Of a stretch of DNA of 64,000 nt, positions 33,900-45,588 are shown piece by piece; positions within the stretch are counted from its first letter, which is position 1, and every line of letters starts with the position of its first letter. The position numbers and the translations under genes are program-made. Source of the stretch: Ailurus styani (lineage: Eukaryota; Chordata; Mammalia; Carnivora; Ailuridae); NCBI GenBank assembly GCA_002007465.1, contig LNAC01000744.1:85408-149407 (forward strand), written 5' to 3'. Under the pieces are notes generated by a model, which was given only the letters and a program-made list of their open reading frames with translations, was not told the DNA's origin and made no database searches.

Positions 33900-34111
33900 G
33901 GAGCACCTGGATGACTCAGTTGGTTAAGTGCTTTCAGCTCAGGTTATGATCTTGGGATCTGGGGATGGAGCCCCTCATGAGCTCCCTGCATGGACTCCCT
34001 GCTCAGCAGGGAGTCCGCTCCTCCCTCTCTCGCTGCCCATCCCTCCCTTGTGCTCTAGTGCGCATGCACACACTCTCTCTCTCAAATAAATAAAATCTTT
34101 AAAATTTTTTA
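33900..34111 (+). mobile_element. CAN-SINE, old
   Basis: GGAGCACCTGGATGACTCAG to CAAATAAATAAAATCTTT. First CAN-SINE on the upstream side of BHLHE40. Confidence 0.9.
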
Positions 34112-34190
34112 ATAAAATAATATCCCCTTGATATGTGAATTCTGATATTGTCTAGTCTAGTCAATTTTATTTAAAAAATTTTCTGGTCTT

Positions 34191-34407
34191 GGGGTTCCTG
34201 GGTAGCTCAGTCAGTTGGGTGCTCGACTCCAGATTTCAGCTCAGGTCATAATCCCAGGGCCCTGGAATCAAGCCCCACGACAGGGTCTGGGTTCAGTGGG
34301 GAGTCTGCTTGAGGATTCTCATTCTCCCTCTCCCTCTGCCCCTTCCCCTGCTTGCATGCCCACGTGCTCTCCCTCTCTCTCAAGTAAATAAATAAATAAA
34401 AATCTTC
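34191..34407 (+). mobile_element. CAN-SINE
   Basis: GGGGTTCCTGGGTAGCTCAG with tail AAATAAATAAATAAAAATCT. Duplication TTCTGGTCTT on both sides. Confidence 0.9.
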
Positions 34408-34959
34408 AAAATATATATTCTGGTCTTTACTTGATAAATTGATTTTACAATCCACCAATAAATCTTGACCTACAATTTGAAAACGTGTTCTCTCCCCTAG
34501 AGAGAGTATTGTAATTTTAGCCTGCCCCCACCAGAAAGAAATCAATAGCATTTGTACACTTGAAGATCTTTAAAATCACTTATAGAAATGTTAAATAAGA
34601 CTGCTGGCCTGGTTGAATTCAGTGTTATTAATGTCACCATTCAGGATATCCTTGCCTTAGGCTCAAATGTAGAAGTAAAAATATTCAGAGTTTCATCGGT
34701 ACATACAATGTTATATGTTGGTGAAATGTAGTTCCTTCATTCAGCTGAGGTTGTTTTCTTCTATTGCTAGATCTCTGAGAGAGTTTACCATGAAAAGAAA
34801 TTGAAGTTGTTAAATGCTTTTTCTGCATCAAATAAACACTCAAATGGTTTTTTTCTTTCATTTTGTTAGTCATGAATTACAATCTTTTAAATGTTAAACC
34901 AACCTTGAATTCCTGAAATAAGCCTCTCTTGATCAATGTATTATCCTTATTTTTATTTT

Positions 34960-35166
34960 TATTTTATTTATTTATTTTTTTAAAGATTTTATTTATTTAT
35001 TTGACACAGAGAGAGAGAGCACAAGTAGGCAGAGAGGCAGGTACAGAGAGGAGGAAGCAGGCTCCCTGCTGAGCAGAGAGCCCGATGCGGGGCTCGATCC
35101 CAGGACCCTGAGATCATGACCTGAGCCGAAGGCAGAGGCTTTAACCCACTGAGCCACCCAGGCGCC
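34960..35166 (-). mobile_element. CAN-SINE, young type
   Basis: Full-length antisense copy ending CACCCAGGCGCC. Duplication TATCCTTATTTTTATT on both sides. Confidence 0.94.
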
Positions 35167-35495
35167 CTATCCTTATTTTTATTGCTAGATTGGATTTGCT
35201 AGTATTTGCTAGGGATTTTTGTGTCTATGACTATGAAGGGTATACATCTGTAGTTTTTCTTTTTTGTAGCATTTGTCAGGTTTTCCTGTCACAGCAATGC
35301 TGGCCTTATAAAACAAGTTGGGAAATTTTTCTCCTTTTGTCTGAAAGAGCTTAGGTAGGATTTGGTACTATTTCTTTCTTAAATAGTAGGAGAAGCTGCC
35401 TGGGCCTGGAATTTTCTTTAGGGGAAGGTTTTTACTATGTATACATTTTCTTTAATAGATGTCAGATATTTAAATTTTTAGTCTCGGGAATAAAG

Positions 35496-35672
35496 AAGCG
35501 CCTTGGTGGCTCAGTCAGTTAAGCATCTGCCTTTGGCTCTGGTCATGATCCCAGGGTCCTGGGATGGAGCCCTGCTTCAGATCAGCAGGGAGTCTGCTTC
35601 TTCTTCTCCCTCTGCCCCTCCCCCACCCCACGCACACTCTCTCTGTTTGTCTCAAATAAATAAATAAAATCA
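35496..35672 (+). mobile_element. CAN-SINE, older, host of the next copy
   Basis: AGCGCCTTGGTGGCTCAGTC to CTCAAATAAATAAATAAAAT. A TAAATAAAATCTTT tail reappears after the following SINE (35853-35867), so the second copy is nested in this tail. Confidence 0.88.
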
Positions 35673-35850
35673 TGGGTGCCTGGGTGGCTCAGACGGTTAA
35701 GCGTCTGCCGTCTGTTCGGGTCATGATTCTGGGGTCCTGGGATTGACTCCTTCATTGGACTCCCTGCTCTGCGGAGAGCCTGCTTCTCCCTCTGCCTCTC
35801 TCTCTCTCTCTCATGAATAAATAAATAAAATCTTCAAAAAAAATTTAAAA
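35673..35850 (+). mobile_element. CAN-SINE nested in the previous copy's tail
   Basis: GGGTGCCTGGGTGGCTCAGA to ATGAATAAATAAATAAAATC. Subtype with a CTCTCTCATGAATAAA end, without the CTACTTGTGATCT block. Confidence 0.9.
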
Positions 35851-36156
35851 AGTAAATAAAATCTTTAAAAGAATACAAATAATAAAATTTTTATTTTTTT
35901 CTCAGTTCTGGTAATTTTTGTTTTTTAAGGAATTTGTCTATTTCATTGAACTTTGTTAATATATTGGTAAAAAGTTTTATCCCTTAATGTCTATATAATC
36001 TAAAGTGATAAACACTTTCTACTCTTTTAAACATTTTTGGTTAATTTGCATTTTCTTTTTTTCTTGATCATCTTGCTAAGAGTTGTATTAATTATATTAA
36101 TCTTTGCAAATATCCAAATTTTGATTTTGTTTTGATTTTCTTGATTGTTCATTTTC

Positions 36157-36355
36157 TTTTTTTTTTTAGAGAGATTTTATTTATTTATTTGACAGAGAGA
36201 GATCACAAGTAGGCAGAGAGGCAGGCAGAGAGAGAGGAGGAAGCAGGCTCTTCGCTGAGCAGAGAGCCCAATGTAGGATTCTATCCCAGGACCCTGAGAT
36301 CATGACCCATGCTGAAGGCAGAGGCTTTAACCCACTGAGCCACCCAGGCGCCCAC
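36157..36355 (-). mobile_element. CAN-SINE, young type
   Basis: Antisense copy. The 15-bp duplication TGATTGTTCATTTTC is identical at 36142-36156 and 36356-36370. Confidence 0.96.
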
Positions 36356-36699
36356 TGATTGTTCATTTTCAAGTTGATCAATTTTCTTTCTTATTTTTCT
36401 TACTCCCTTTCTTCTAGATATTTTGGATTTAATTTGTTCTGACGTTTCTAGTTTCTCGTGATGTAAGGTAATATCACTGATTTTAAATCTTCTTATAAGT
36501 ATTCAAAGCTAAGATTTTTCCTGTGAAAGCACTGCTTTCACAGAACCCACAGTATTGGGTATTTGTATTTTACTTATCATTCAGGTCAAAATATGTCCTA
36601 ATAGTTGTTGTCAGTTTTCTTTGATTCGTGGGTTATTTCGAAGGTATTGCTTAATTCCCAAATATTTGCAAATTTTCTAGAAAACCTTTTTCTTTTGAA

Positions 36700-37720
36700 A
36701 TAACCATAGAATCATAGAAAGTTACACAAATAATACAGAGAAGTTCCCTGTTACCCTTCACTCACTTTCCCCCAGTGGTACCATTTTCCATGACTATAAT
36801 AATGAAATAAGGAAATGAACATGGGTACAATCCAAAGTTTCCAGATTTTCACACATTTTATTTGCACTCACTTGTGTGTGTCTGTATATGTATATAGTTC
36901 TATGCAATTTTATCACATTGTAGATTACTATAACTACTGTCACCATCAAGATGCAGAACCGTCCTACACTACAAAGTCCCGTCATGAAACCCCTTTATAA
37001 TCATCAGTTCCTTTCCCCTGTCCTATCTCTAATGTCTGACAACCACTAATCTGTTCTTCATCTCTGTAATGTCATTTTAAGAATGTTATATAAATGGAAT
37101 CATATAGTTTGTAATCTTTTGAGATTAAAACATTTTTTCCACTCACCACAATCTCTTGAGATCCGTCCAAGTGGTCACATGTATCAATATTAAGTTTTGA
37201 TGAGTCGTGTTCCTTTTATTTATTTATTTATTTATTTATTTAAGATTTTATTTATTTATTTGACAGAGAGAGAGAGATTACAAGTAGGCAGAGGCAGAGA
37301 GAGAGGAGGAAGCAGGCCCCCCGCTGAGCAGGGAGCCCGATGCGGGCCTCGATCCCAGGATCCCTGAGATCATGACCTGAGCTGAAGGCAGAGGCTTTAA
37401 CCCACTGAGCCACCCAGGCGCCCGATGAGTCGTGTTCCTTGATGTCCCTGTGACACAACTTATTTGTCCATTCACTCGCTGAAGGGCAGTGGAGTTGTTC
37501 CAGGTTTTTGTGATTATAAAACTACTATGAACACTTTTCTACATGTTTTGTGTGGACATGTTTTCTTCTCTGAGACAAATTCTGGGCCATATAATAATGT
37601 ATATTTGTAAAGAAACTGACCAACTGCTGGAGAGGCTATCCCATTTTACCTTCACAATTGCAATTTATGAAAGATCTAGTTTCTCTTTATCCCTACCCAC
37701 ATTTGCTATTATCACTATTG
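36700..37720 (-). mobile_element. L1 3' end region, antisense, old
   Basis: Antisense blocks 'tataaatggaatcatatagtttgtaa' and 'gagatccgtccaagtggtcac'; split by the SINE at 37216-37423. Probably a separate insertion from the surrounding L1. Confidence 0.7.
37216..37423 (-). mobile_element. CAN-SINE, young type, with 17-bp perfect duplication
   Basis: Antisense copy led by a (TTTA)n tail. GATGAGTCGTGTTCCTT is identical at 37199-37215 and 37424-37440. Confidence 0.97.
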
Positions 37721-37900
37721 TTTTTTTTTTTAAGATTTTTATTTATTTGTGTGAGAGAGAGAATACCAACAGAGGGAGCGGCAGGCAGAGGGAGAAGCAA
37801 ACTCCCCGCTGAGCAGGGAATCCCATGCAGGACTCCATCCCAGGACCCTGGGATCATGACCTGAGCTGAAGGCAGATGCTTAAACCAACTGAGCATCCCT
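37721..37900 (-). mobile_element. CAN-SINE, older
   Basis: Antisense copy ending AACTGAGCATCCCT. Degraded duplication TATTATCACTATT / TTATTGTCACTATT. Confidence 0.88.
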
Positions 37901-38865
37901 GTTATTGTCACTATTTTTAATTTTCTCTTGTCCAGATAGATGTGTAATGCCAGGTATCTTTTTATGCCAGTTTTTAATTTACTACTATTGGGTCAGAAGA
38001 TATAATCTATTAGATTTTAATTCTTTGACATTTATTAAGATCTCTTTCATTACGCAGCATATAGTCTATCTTGATATATGTTCTCTGTGGGTTTGGAAGC
38101 ATATACATATTCTGTAGTTGGGTGCAATATTTTATTTGGTTTGTATTTTATCAAGTTGGTTACAGTGCTGTTCAAATATGTCTCTCTACTGATTTTTTCC
38201 CCCTCTCTGCATCCTAAAATTACTGAGATGGGAGTATTAAAATCTCTCCAAGTATGAGTGAAGAGTTGTCCATTTGTGTCATTTTTCTTTATGCATTTTG
38301 GAACTCTATTCTTAGTTGCAAGTACATTTAGGATTGACAGGTCTTCTTGATGATTTTATTTTGTTATCATTAAAATTTTTTCCTCTTTCCTTATAGCATT
38401 ATTCTTATGCTAAAGTCCAGTATTCTTCTTCTCTCTTTGTCTGATATTAATAATATAGATACACTGGTTTTTTGTTGTTATTGCTGTTTTTTAAATAGGC
38501 TCCATGCCCAACGTGGAGCTTGAACTCATGATCCTGAGATCAATAGTCATATGCTCTAGCAACTGAGCCAGCCAGACACCTCTACACTGGCTTTTTTATA
38601 CTTATTGTTTGCATGATACATTTGTTTCTACGCTTATGCTTCCGACCTATGTCTTTATAATTGAATTGTACATTATTAAACCACATGTTGTTGGATCTTG
38701 CTTTTATATCAGCCTGACAATCTTTGCCTTTTTAATACAGAGTTTAATATATTTATATTTGAGGTGATCATTAATACAGTTGGGTTTAAATCCCCATCTT
38801 GGTATTTATTTTTCTGTGTATCCCATTTATTCTTTGTTTCTGTTTCTACTTTCCTACCTTCTTTT
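37901..38865 (-). mobile_element. L1 ORF2 region, antisense, continued
   Basis: Blocks 'tattaaaatctctccaagtat' and 'cagcctgacaatctttgcctttt' are antisense L1 signatures. Inactive. Confidence 0.75.
38485..38581 (-). mobile_element. Short old SINE
   Basis: 'ggctccatgcccaacgtgga' to 'gagccagccagacacc'. Duplication TACACTGGTTTTTT / TACACTGGCTTTTT flanks it. Confidence 0.75.
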
Positions 38866-38883
38866 GAGTATATTGCATTTTTT

Positions 38884-39068
38884 TTTTTTATTCATTTGAC
38901 ACAGAGAGAGAGATTACAAGTAGGCAGAGAGGCAGGCAGAGAGAGAGGGAGGAGGAAGCAGGCTCCCCGCCGAGCAGAGAGCCCGACGCGGGCCTCGATC
39001 CCAGGACCCTGGGATCATGACCCGAGCCGAAGGCAGCGGCTTTAACCCACTGAGCCACCCAGGCGCCT
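38884..39068 (-). mobile_element. CAN-SINE, young type, with 18-bp duplication
   Basis: Antisense copy. GAGTATATTGCATTTTTT at 38866-38883 and 39069-39086. Confidence 0.96.
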
Positions 39069-39161
39069 GAGTATATTGCATTTTTTAATCATGCCATTTT
39101 ATCTCCTTTTTTTAAGTACACTTCTTCGTGGTATATTCTAGTGGATGTTCTAGTGGCTGAG

Positions 39162-39345
39162 CAGTGGTTCCTAACCTTTGTATTACAAAACAGCTGGAAG
39201 TCTTATTAAAACATAGATTTCTGGGCCATACCCCCAAAATTTCTTACTCAGTAGATCTGTGACAGAGATCAAAAATTTGCATGTCTAGTTCTCAGATGCC
39301 ATTGATGATGTATGTTTGGGAACCGTACTTTCGTAATCTCTGCCC
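39162..39345 (+). mobile_element. MER5-type (hAT) DNA transposon relic
   Basis: 'cagtggttcctaacctttgtattac', 'gaagtcttattaaaacatagatttctgggcc' match the layout of non-autonomous mammalian MER5 elements. Diverged. Confidence 0.55.
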
Positions 39346-39624
39346 TAAAGATTATACTCAACATCTTTAAGTTATCACAGTCCACCTTCAAACAATATGC
39401 TGAAAAATACTATTATATAATTTTACAAATATGTAAGAACCTTAGAGCAATATAATTCTATTTATTCCTCCTCTTAACCTTGGTGCTCTTCTTATTTATA
39501 TTTTACTTCTGCATAAATTATAAAGATTTATATAGAGCTTTAAACACTCAATAGTATTTTTAAATATCATGCATATGGATAAAAAGATATAGATGTAGAT
39601 ATATTACTTTAAAAATGCCTTTAA
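39345..39624. other. AT-rich unassigned sequence
   Basis: No feature recognised; probably old L1 remnants. Confidence 0.3.
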
Positions 39625-39802
39625 GGGGGTGTGGGGATGGCTCAGTTGGTTAAGCAGTTCAGGTCATGATCCCAAGGTCCTGGGATTGATCCCTGCATCA
39701 GGCTCCCTGCTCAGTGGGAAGTCTGATTCTCCCTCTCCCTCTGTAATCTCTTTCATGCTCTCTCTCGAATAAGTAAATAAATCTTTTTAAAAATTAAGAA
39801 AA
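39625..39802 (+). mobile_element. CAN-SINE, old, head-diverged
   Basis: GGGGGTGTGGGGATGGCTCA to AATAAGTAAATAAATCTTTT. Duplication AAAATGCCTTTAA / AAAAGGCCTTTAA. Confidence 0.88.
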
Positions 39803-40670
39803 ATAAAAGGCCTTTAACATTTACCCATCTATTTACCCTTTCTGGTGCTCTTCTCTTTTTGCAGATCTGAGTTTCCTTCTGGTATCCTTTCTGTTCTAAA
39901 ATGTTTATGTTCGCTTTTCTTGTAGTGTTGGTCTGCTGAAGAGGTTTTCCCAACTTTCGTCTGTCTGAAAATGAATTTATGAATTTATTTCACCTTCGTT
40001 TTGAAGCATATTTTCACTGGTTATGGTTTGATGTTTTTCTTAGCACTTTAAGGGTGTTCCGTTGTCTTCTGGCCTCCATTGATTCTAGCGAAAAGTCACC
40101 TGTTATTTATATCATTAACCCCTTAAGCTTCTACCTATTATCCCCTTTCAGATATACCACTTCCCATTGCTTTTCAGCAATTTTGCTATGATTTATTTAG
40201 GTGTGGTTTTCTCTGTATTTATTCCAGTTGACGTGTGCAGAGTTTCTTGGTTCTGTAAGTTGATAATTATCATCAGTTTTGCTAAGTCTTAGCCAACAAA
40301 GCCTCAATGATTTCTTCTGTCATGTTATCTCTTCTCTTATTTCTGGGACACCATCTACACATTGTTGTTTGAAATTAGCCCCAATCCAGTCAGATGCTCA
40401 GTGTCCTCTGCTCTTGAGACTGCTACTAAGCTCATATAATGAATTTATTTTTGATATTGTGTTTTTCATTTCTAGAATTTCCATAGGGTTCTTTTTTCTC
40501 ATTTCCACTGCTTTGTTGAAATTCCTCATCTCTTCATGCATGTTGCCTTCCTTTCCGTAAAATCTTTTAAGATTTTTGTATCATAGGTATTTTGTATTTT
40601 AGTATGCCTGCTTGATAATTTCAACTTCTAAGCTCTTTCTGGATATGCTTCTATTGCTTTTTTTTTTTCC
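39803..40670 (-). mobile_element. L1, antisense, old
   Basis: Antisense blocks 'gaatttatttcaccttcgtttt', 'tgtcttctggcctccattgat', 'tttcttctgtcatgttatct'. Inactive. Confidence 0.7.
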
Positions 40671-41499
40671 CTGTATTAACCACAAGATACATTTTCTCGC
40701 TTTTCTGTAGGTTTTAGATTTTTTTTTGCATGCTTCATATTTTGAAGGAAAGTAAAACAGAATATAAAGTAAATATTTTCCTCCAAAACGAGAAAGCCCC
40801 TCCTTCCGTGAGAGGCTGAGTCAGTCTGATCTGTAGTTGAGCGGGGTCCGAGCCTTGTTATAGCTTTAGTTGGAATCATTTCCCTGCTGCTTTCAAACAC
40901 TTTGAGGGTGAGATTAGGACTTTCCCTTCAGTAGAGCCTGAGATCTGAGCCCTGCTGAGGTTCTTGAGATTGACCTATACTTCAAAACCAAGCTAACAGG
41001 TGTGAGAACTGGGGAAGTGTCTCCCTGCTCTATTGCCTGGCTGATAGCTTTCTAATTTCTCTTTCTAATTTCTCTTTGCCATCTACCCCCTACTTCTGCT
41101 TCTCTAGAGATCTCCTCCAGTCCTTTTGTCCCTCTCAGTTCTTCGCAAGTCCCCGGACTTTGTGAAAGCCAAAAATGACGCAGGGAGTTCTCCTTGGCCC
41201 TTGTTCCCTGCCTCCAACTTTGGCAAACTATTTCCAGCCCTCTGTAAGGACTTGGGGGAGGATGGGTTAGAGAGGTCTGCAGACTTGCCCCTCAGCCCAC
41301 AGACAGCCTTTACAAGTCTGTTAACATTTCTCTTCACCCCTGCTGATCACAAACCCTGCTTCGCTCTGCCATTCTACTAGAGGTGACAATGGCCGTGGGT
41401 CTCCTCTCTCCCATGTAAAGCTAGTCTCTCTGAGTTTAGTGCATTTAGACTTCTTTATGCCATCAGTTCTCTGATGGGTTTTAAAAATCAAATATCGTT
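40670..41499. other. Probable degraded L1-associated or unique sequence
   Basis: GC rises at 40780-41400. A local TTTCTAATTTCTC tandem pair lies at 41047-41077. No exon supported. Confidence 0.35.
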
Positions 41500-41695
41500 G
41501 GGGCACCTGGATGGCTCAGTCATTTAAGCATCCGACTTTTGATTTGGCTCAGGTTATAATCTTAGGGTCATGAGATCGCACCCTGTTTCAGGCTCTGGGC
41601 TGGACATGGAGCCTGCTTAAGATTCTCTCTCTCTCTCTCCCTCTGCTCTTCCCCACTGCGTGTGCTCGTCTCTCTCTCTTAAAAAAAAAAAAAAA
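41500..41695 (+). mobile_element. CAN-SINE, old
   Basis: GGGGCACCTGGATGGCTCAG to a poly(A) run. Diverged middle. Confidence 0.9.
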
Positions 41696-41951
41696 TCAAC
41701 GATTGTTTTGTGCTTACCTGACTTGGTTTAGTTGTTAGGATGACAATGACATTCTCTTATAACTTATGTAACCTATAAACAGAAACCCCCTGGATAACTC
41801 TTACCAGAGATGAAAAGGTGGTTAGGGATCTTAAGGAACCAATGGATTGGCAGGAATTGAAAACCTGAAAGTTGAAGCCAGTGTGGGGATCTGACGAAAT
41901 AGGGGATGGCAAAGGTCCATTGTAGCCTATCAAGCACTGATAAAAGCACAC

Positions 41952-41955
<4 letters not shown>

Positions 41956-41991
<36 letters not shown>
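41956..41991. repeat. (AC)n microsatellite
   Basis: About 35 bp of uninterrupted AC. Source of the poly-Cys/Val and Thr/His frames here. Confidence 0.96.
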
Positions 41992-41992
<1 letters not shown>

Positions 41993-42151
41993 CTGGGAGG
42001 AGACTATGGTGAAAAGGAGTTGCTTTGGCAGCCAACAAGTGATGCTTACTCTCAGAAAATGGACAGTGCACGTAATTGTGTTGGCATCTTCTTTGGACAA
42101 TGTCCACTCCCTCATCCACACTCCCTCATCCATCTCTGTCTCTTAGGCCAG

Positions 42152-42310
42152 TGATTCTCACATTTTACTCTGCACTCAAATCACCTGGGCATCTTGTTAA
42201 AGTTCTGATTCTCTCTTAGCAGGTCCGGGGTTGGGCTTGAGATGCTGCATTTCTAAAAAGATCCCAGATCACGCTGATGATACAGGCGCAGCAAGGTCCT
42301 CAGGTACGTA
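42152..42310 (+). mobile_element. MER5A-like hAT relic
   Basis: 'ccagtgattctcacattttactctgcactcaaatcacctgggcatcttgttaa' and 'gcaggtccggggttgggcttgagatgctgcatttct' follow the MER5A order closely. Confidence 0.75.
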
Positions 42311-43190
42311 CACCTGCATTTTTAGGTGGTTAATAGCAATAGAACTTAATTGTTTTTGCTGAGGTGAGTTTACAGTATAAAGGGCAGGGGAAAGATTTTA
42401 ACTGAGTAACTAATAAAACTAACAATCCAGGACACCCACGAAGTAGATAGAATGTGGTTTACGGTCACACAAAGTGTAGAGAAAACATGTTGAGGAACTC
42501 CAGAGAGAGGCAAGCCTCCAAGCCATCAAACTGACTCCTTTGGTGGGGACTTAAGTTTGTTGGCAGGTGGGCAGCTGCCGTCCTAGGAGCTGGAGTCAGG
42601 AGCAGTGCATTGCCCAAGGAATCGGGCCTTTTATGGCTCTGCTGATGGCCTGGGAACACCCACTCTGCAAGGAGGGACGGATGGAGAAAGGATGTGTGGA
42701 GATCATTTGGGCAGCTCCCTAGGAGCCCAGCCAAGAGTTTGGCTCTGTACACAGAGTGGTAGTGATTGCAGAGAATATTCATCATATGGTTACAAATTAG
42801 CACCTGACTCTCACCGCCCCTCTTTTCCTTGCAGTAACCGGGTAGATTTGTTTGCACCAGAAGAGACTTACCAGCTGGAATTTCATGGCTCTGATATCAG
42901 CTATTGGTCCTGTGTTATTTACAGGACTAATTAATGTACTAATAGAAGAGAAAATAAAATTTCCTTCATTTTCTGTACTTAGTAATGCAGTACTAATCTC
43001 AAACGAAGATGATTATGGTCCAGATTGCCTTGTTAGGAAGAAAGCATGGAGAGCTCTGGAAAATCATAATAAAGCAGCTGAATATAAGATTCAGTTTAAT
43101 AAAACTTTACCATTCAAAGAAATGTGGAGGGAGGTAGTCTAAAGTTTTGATGACATCCTAGTCAAAGAAATTTTAAGGGATTGCAGTATT
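42310..43190. other. Unassigned, largely repeat-free
   Basis: A 96-codon plus-strand open frame (42852-43142) lies in AT-rich unique sequence with no family match. Considered below and not annotated as a gene. Confidence 0.35.
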
Positions 43191-43503
43191 TATTTCATCA
43201 GAAATATTTACTGAGAGTTTTCTATGTACCAGACACAAACTATGTGAGTGAAATTTTCATGATGCGCTCTCATGGTGCTTACAAATCTCATGGATGGCGA
43301 TTTTGTTACTTTGAAGCATGTAAGTAACTTGAACTAGGCTAACTAATTATTGCATGCAATTCCCTTAGGGCAACTGTTTAATGAGTAGATAAGCATTATT
43401 CAAAATCACCATGATTTTTGCATACAAACAAGGACATTTTAATTGGCAAATAATTTGTTCTCTTAAGTACTTAAATCAAATTTCTTCCCCTATTCCTTTC
43501 CTT

Positions 43504-43707
43504 TTTTTTTTTAAAGATTTTTATTTATTCATTTGACACAGAGAGAGAGATCAGATCACAAGTAGGCAGAGAGAGAGGAGGAAGCAGGCTCCCTGCTGAG
43601 CAGAGAGCCCGATGCGGGCCTCGATCCCAGGACCCTGCCCAGGACCCTGAGATCATGACCTGAGCCGAAGGCAGCGGCTTTAACCCACTGAGCCACCCAG
43701 GCGCCCA
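43504..43707 (-). mobile_element. CAN-SINE, young type, with small internal duplication
   Basis: Antisense copy. CCAGGACCCTG occurs twice (43628-43638, 43640-43650). Duplication CCCTATTCCTTTCCTT / CCCTATTCCTTTTCTT. Confidence 0.94.
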
Positions 43708-43811
43708 CCCTATTCCTTTTCTTGAGCAGTGCCCCTTCCCTTCAATGGCACAGATAAAGTTGAGGCTGACCTCTAGCAATTTAGTTAGGACAGTGTTCTC
43801 AAGGATTAGGA

Positions 43812-44008
43812 CTTTTTTTTTTTTAAGATTTTATTTATTTATTTGACAGAGAGATCACAAGTAGGCAGAGAGGCAGGCAGAGAGAGAGAGAGGGGGAAGC
43901 AGGCTCCTCACTGAGCAGGGAGCCCGATGCGGGCCTCGATCCCAGGACCCTGAGATCATGACCTGAGCTGAAGGCAGAGGCTTAACCCACTGAACCACCC
44001 AGGCACCC
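43812..44008 (-). mobile_element. CAN-SINE, young type
   Basis: Antisense copy ending CCACCCAGGCACCC, 105 bp from the previous copy in the same orientation. Confidence 0.93.
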
Positions 44009-44129
44009 AAAGAGTAAGGAGTTAATGAAATGCGGAATGATAAATAAGATTAAGAGATTCAAGAAAGCAGGATGAAATTATTAGCAGGTAGAACCAGTGC
44101 TTTGGTGCAGTAAGACCAAGGAGGATAAG

Positions 44130-44290
44130 AGCCTTGTGGGAGTTACTTAAAGCCTCAGTTTACTCATTTGTAAGATGGGGTAACCATAGTAGCTACCTCA
44201 TAGGGTCCTTGTGAGGATCAAATTAAATGATGTGTTTAAAAGACTATCACAGCACTTGGCACATACTAATGACTCAGTGTTTGTTAATAC
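44130..44290 (+). mobile_element. MIR relic
   Basis: 'gcctcagtttactcatttgtaagatggggtaac' through 'cagcacttggcacatac'. Confidence 0.7.
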
Positions 44291-45215
44291 TACTTATTTT
44301 TATTTGTAGAATGCCAACAATGGCTTAGCATATCTGAGCATTTAGTCGCGTAGCTATAACATGGACATTAGCAGCACAACTAGAATTTTTTCTGCAGAAG
44401 GTACTGACATTGACCTTGGGTTCTAAGACTAGAAGGATTTTATATTCAAACTGTCCATTGCTTCTGGGACCAGCAGCGAGGTAACAGTTTGGGAGTCCTG
44501 AACTTCTTGCTCAATAAAAGGTGACACTGACCTTCTGTTGCCCTTCCCCAGGATGATAGTTTCCAGAATGACCTAATAGGCTTCTGTTGTTGTTGTTACT
44601 AAATAAAGGAAATCTTAAGTTTTAGCTTTTAAGTATATAAAAAAATAAATGATTCTGAGGAATATGAATTAATGTTTATAAGAATTGTGACTGGTCTGGA
44701 AAAAAAATGACTAGACCCATTTTTAAAGTGTCTTCCCTTAGAATCTAAGAAACGTCATGGAAATTTTTAGAATTAACCTATATAAATTCATTCCACAAAG
44801 AGTCAGGCAGTTCCGTGGAGGTGTTCAGAGCTCTGTGGTTTTGTCTACAGGGTGCTGAGACTTTTGAACAATTCAAACAATTGGCCAGTATTTTTTTTTT
44901 AAATAAAATAAAATAAAAGCTGTTTGACAGATAAGCCTGGTTAGTTAAGACATCTGTTCTGGTGGCCAGCTGTGCCTGGATGGACTTTGCCTGGATGTAT
45001 CTTTTTAAATAGTTTAGCAACAAGAGGGATTTGTGATAAGAGTAGCAAAGAAAAATAGACAAGTTGTGTTTAATAAAGTTCCTAACAAATAGACTATGAA
45101 ACCCTGGCCACCCAACACTTTAAAAAAATCATTCACTACCAATCAGACTACAAAATGTAGTCAACTCTTGATTACATACAGGAGATAATATATTCATTCA
45201 TTCAACACAGTTATA
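44290..45215. other. Unassigned intergenic sequence
   Basis: AT-rich; A-rich patches at 44700 and 44890-44925. No gene or clear repeat recognised. Confidence 0.4.
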
Positions 45216-45224
45216 TTAAATGCC

Positions 45225-45588
45225 GAATTTGTCTGCTTGGGCTGCCATAATAAAATGCCATACATTGGGCAGCTCAAACAACAAATTTATTTTCTCACTG
45301 TTCTGGAGGCTGGAAGTCTGAGATCAGAGTGCCAGCATGGTTGGGTTCTGGTGAGGACTCTCTTCCTAGCTTGCGGACAGCTGCCTTCTCACCGGGCGGA
45401 GAGAGGGGGACAGCAAGCTCTCTGGTGTCTCTTCTTGTAAAGGCACTAATACCATCATGAGCCCCCCCCCCAATCTTATCTAAGACTATTTACTTCCAAA
45501 GACCCCATCTCCAGATACTATTACACTGGGGGTTAGGACTTCAACATACGAATCTGGAGGGAACATAATTTAGTCCATAGCAAGTGCC
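45225..45588 (-). mobile_element. Solo LTR relic of MaLR/ERVL type
   Basis: Related to the relic at 12.8 kb. Antisense order 'ctgcttgggctgccataata', 'ttctggaggctggaagtctga', 'gggggttaggacttcaacat'. No retroviral genes attached. Confidence 0.7.

Larger units (their letters stand above)
34420..36700 (-). mobile_element. L1 ORF2 region, antisense, interrupted by SINEs
   Basis: Antisense L1 reverse-transcriptase-region blocks: 'gttaaatgctttttctgcatc', 'aaccaaccttgaattcctg', 'aatgctggccttataaaacaa'. Riddled with stops; inactive. SINEs at 34960, 35496, 35673 and 36157 lie inside it. Confidence 0.8.

Noticed and set aside
36181..36381. Recurrent short protein 'WLSGLKPLPSAQVMISGSWD' at many loci
   Set aside because: It is the antisense translation of CAN-SINE bodies, repeated wherever a SINE lies; not a gene family.
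42852..43142. 96-codon plus-strand open frame in AT-rich unique sequence
   Set aside because: No family resemblance, no Kozak or splice support, and the adjacent frame overlaps it. Treated as chance.
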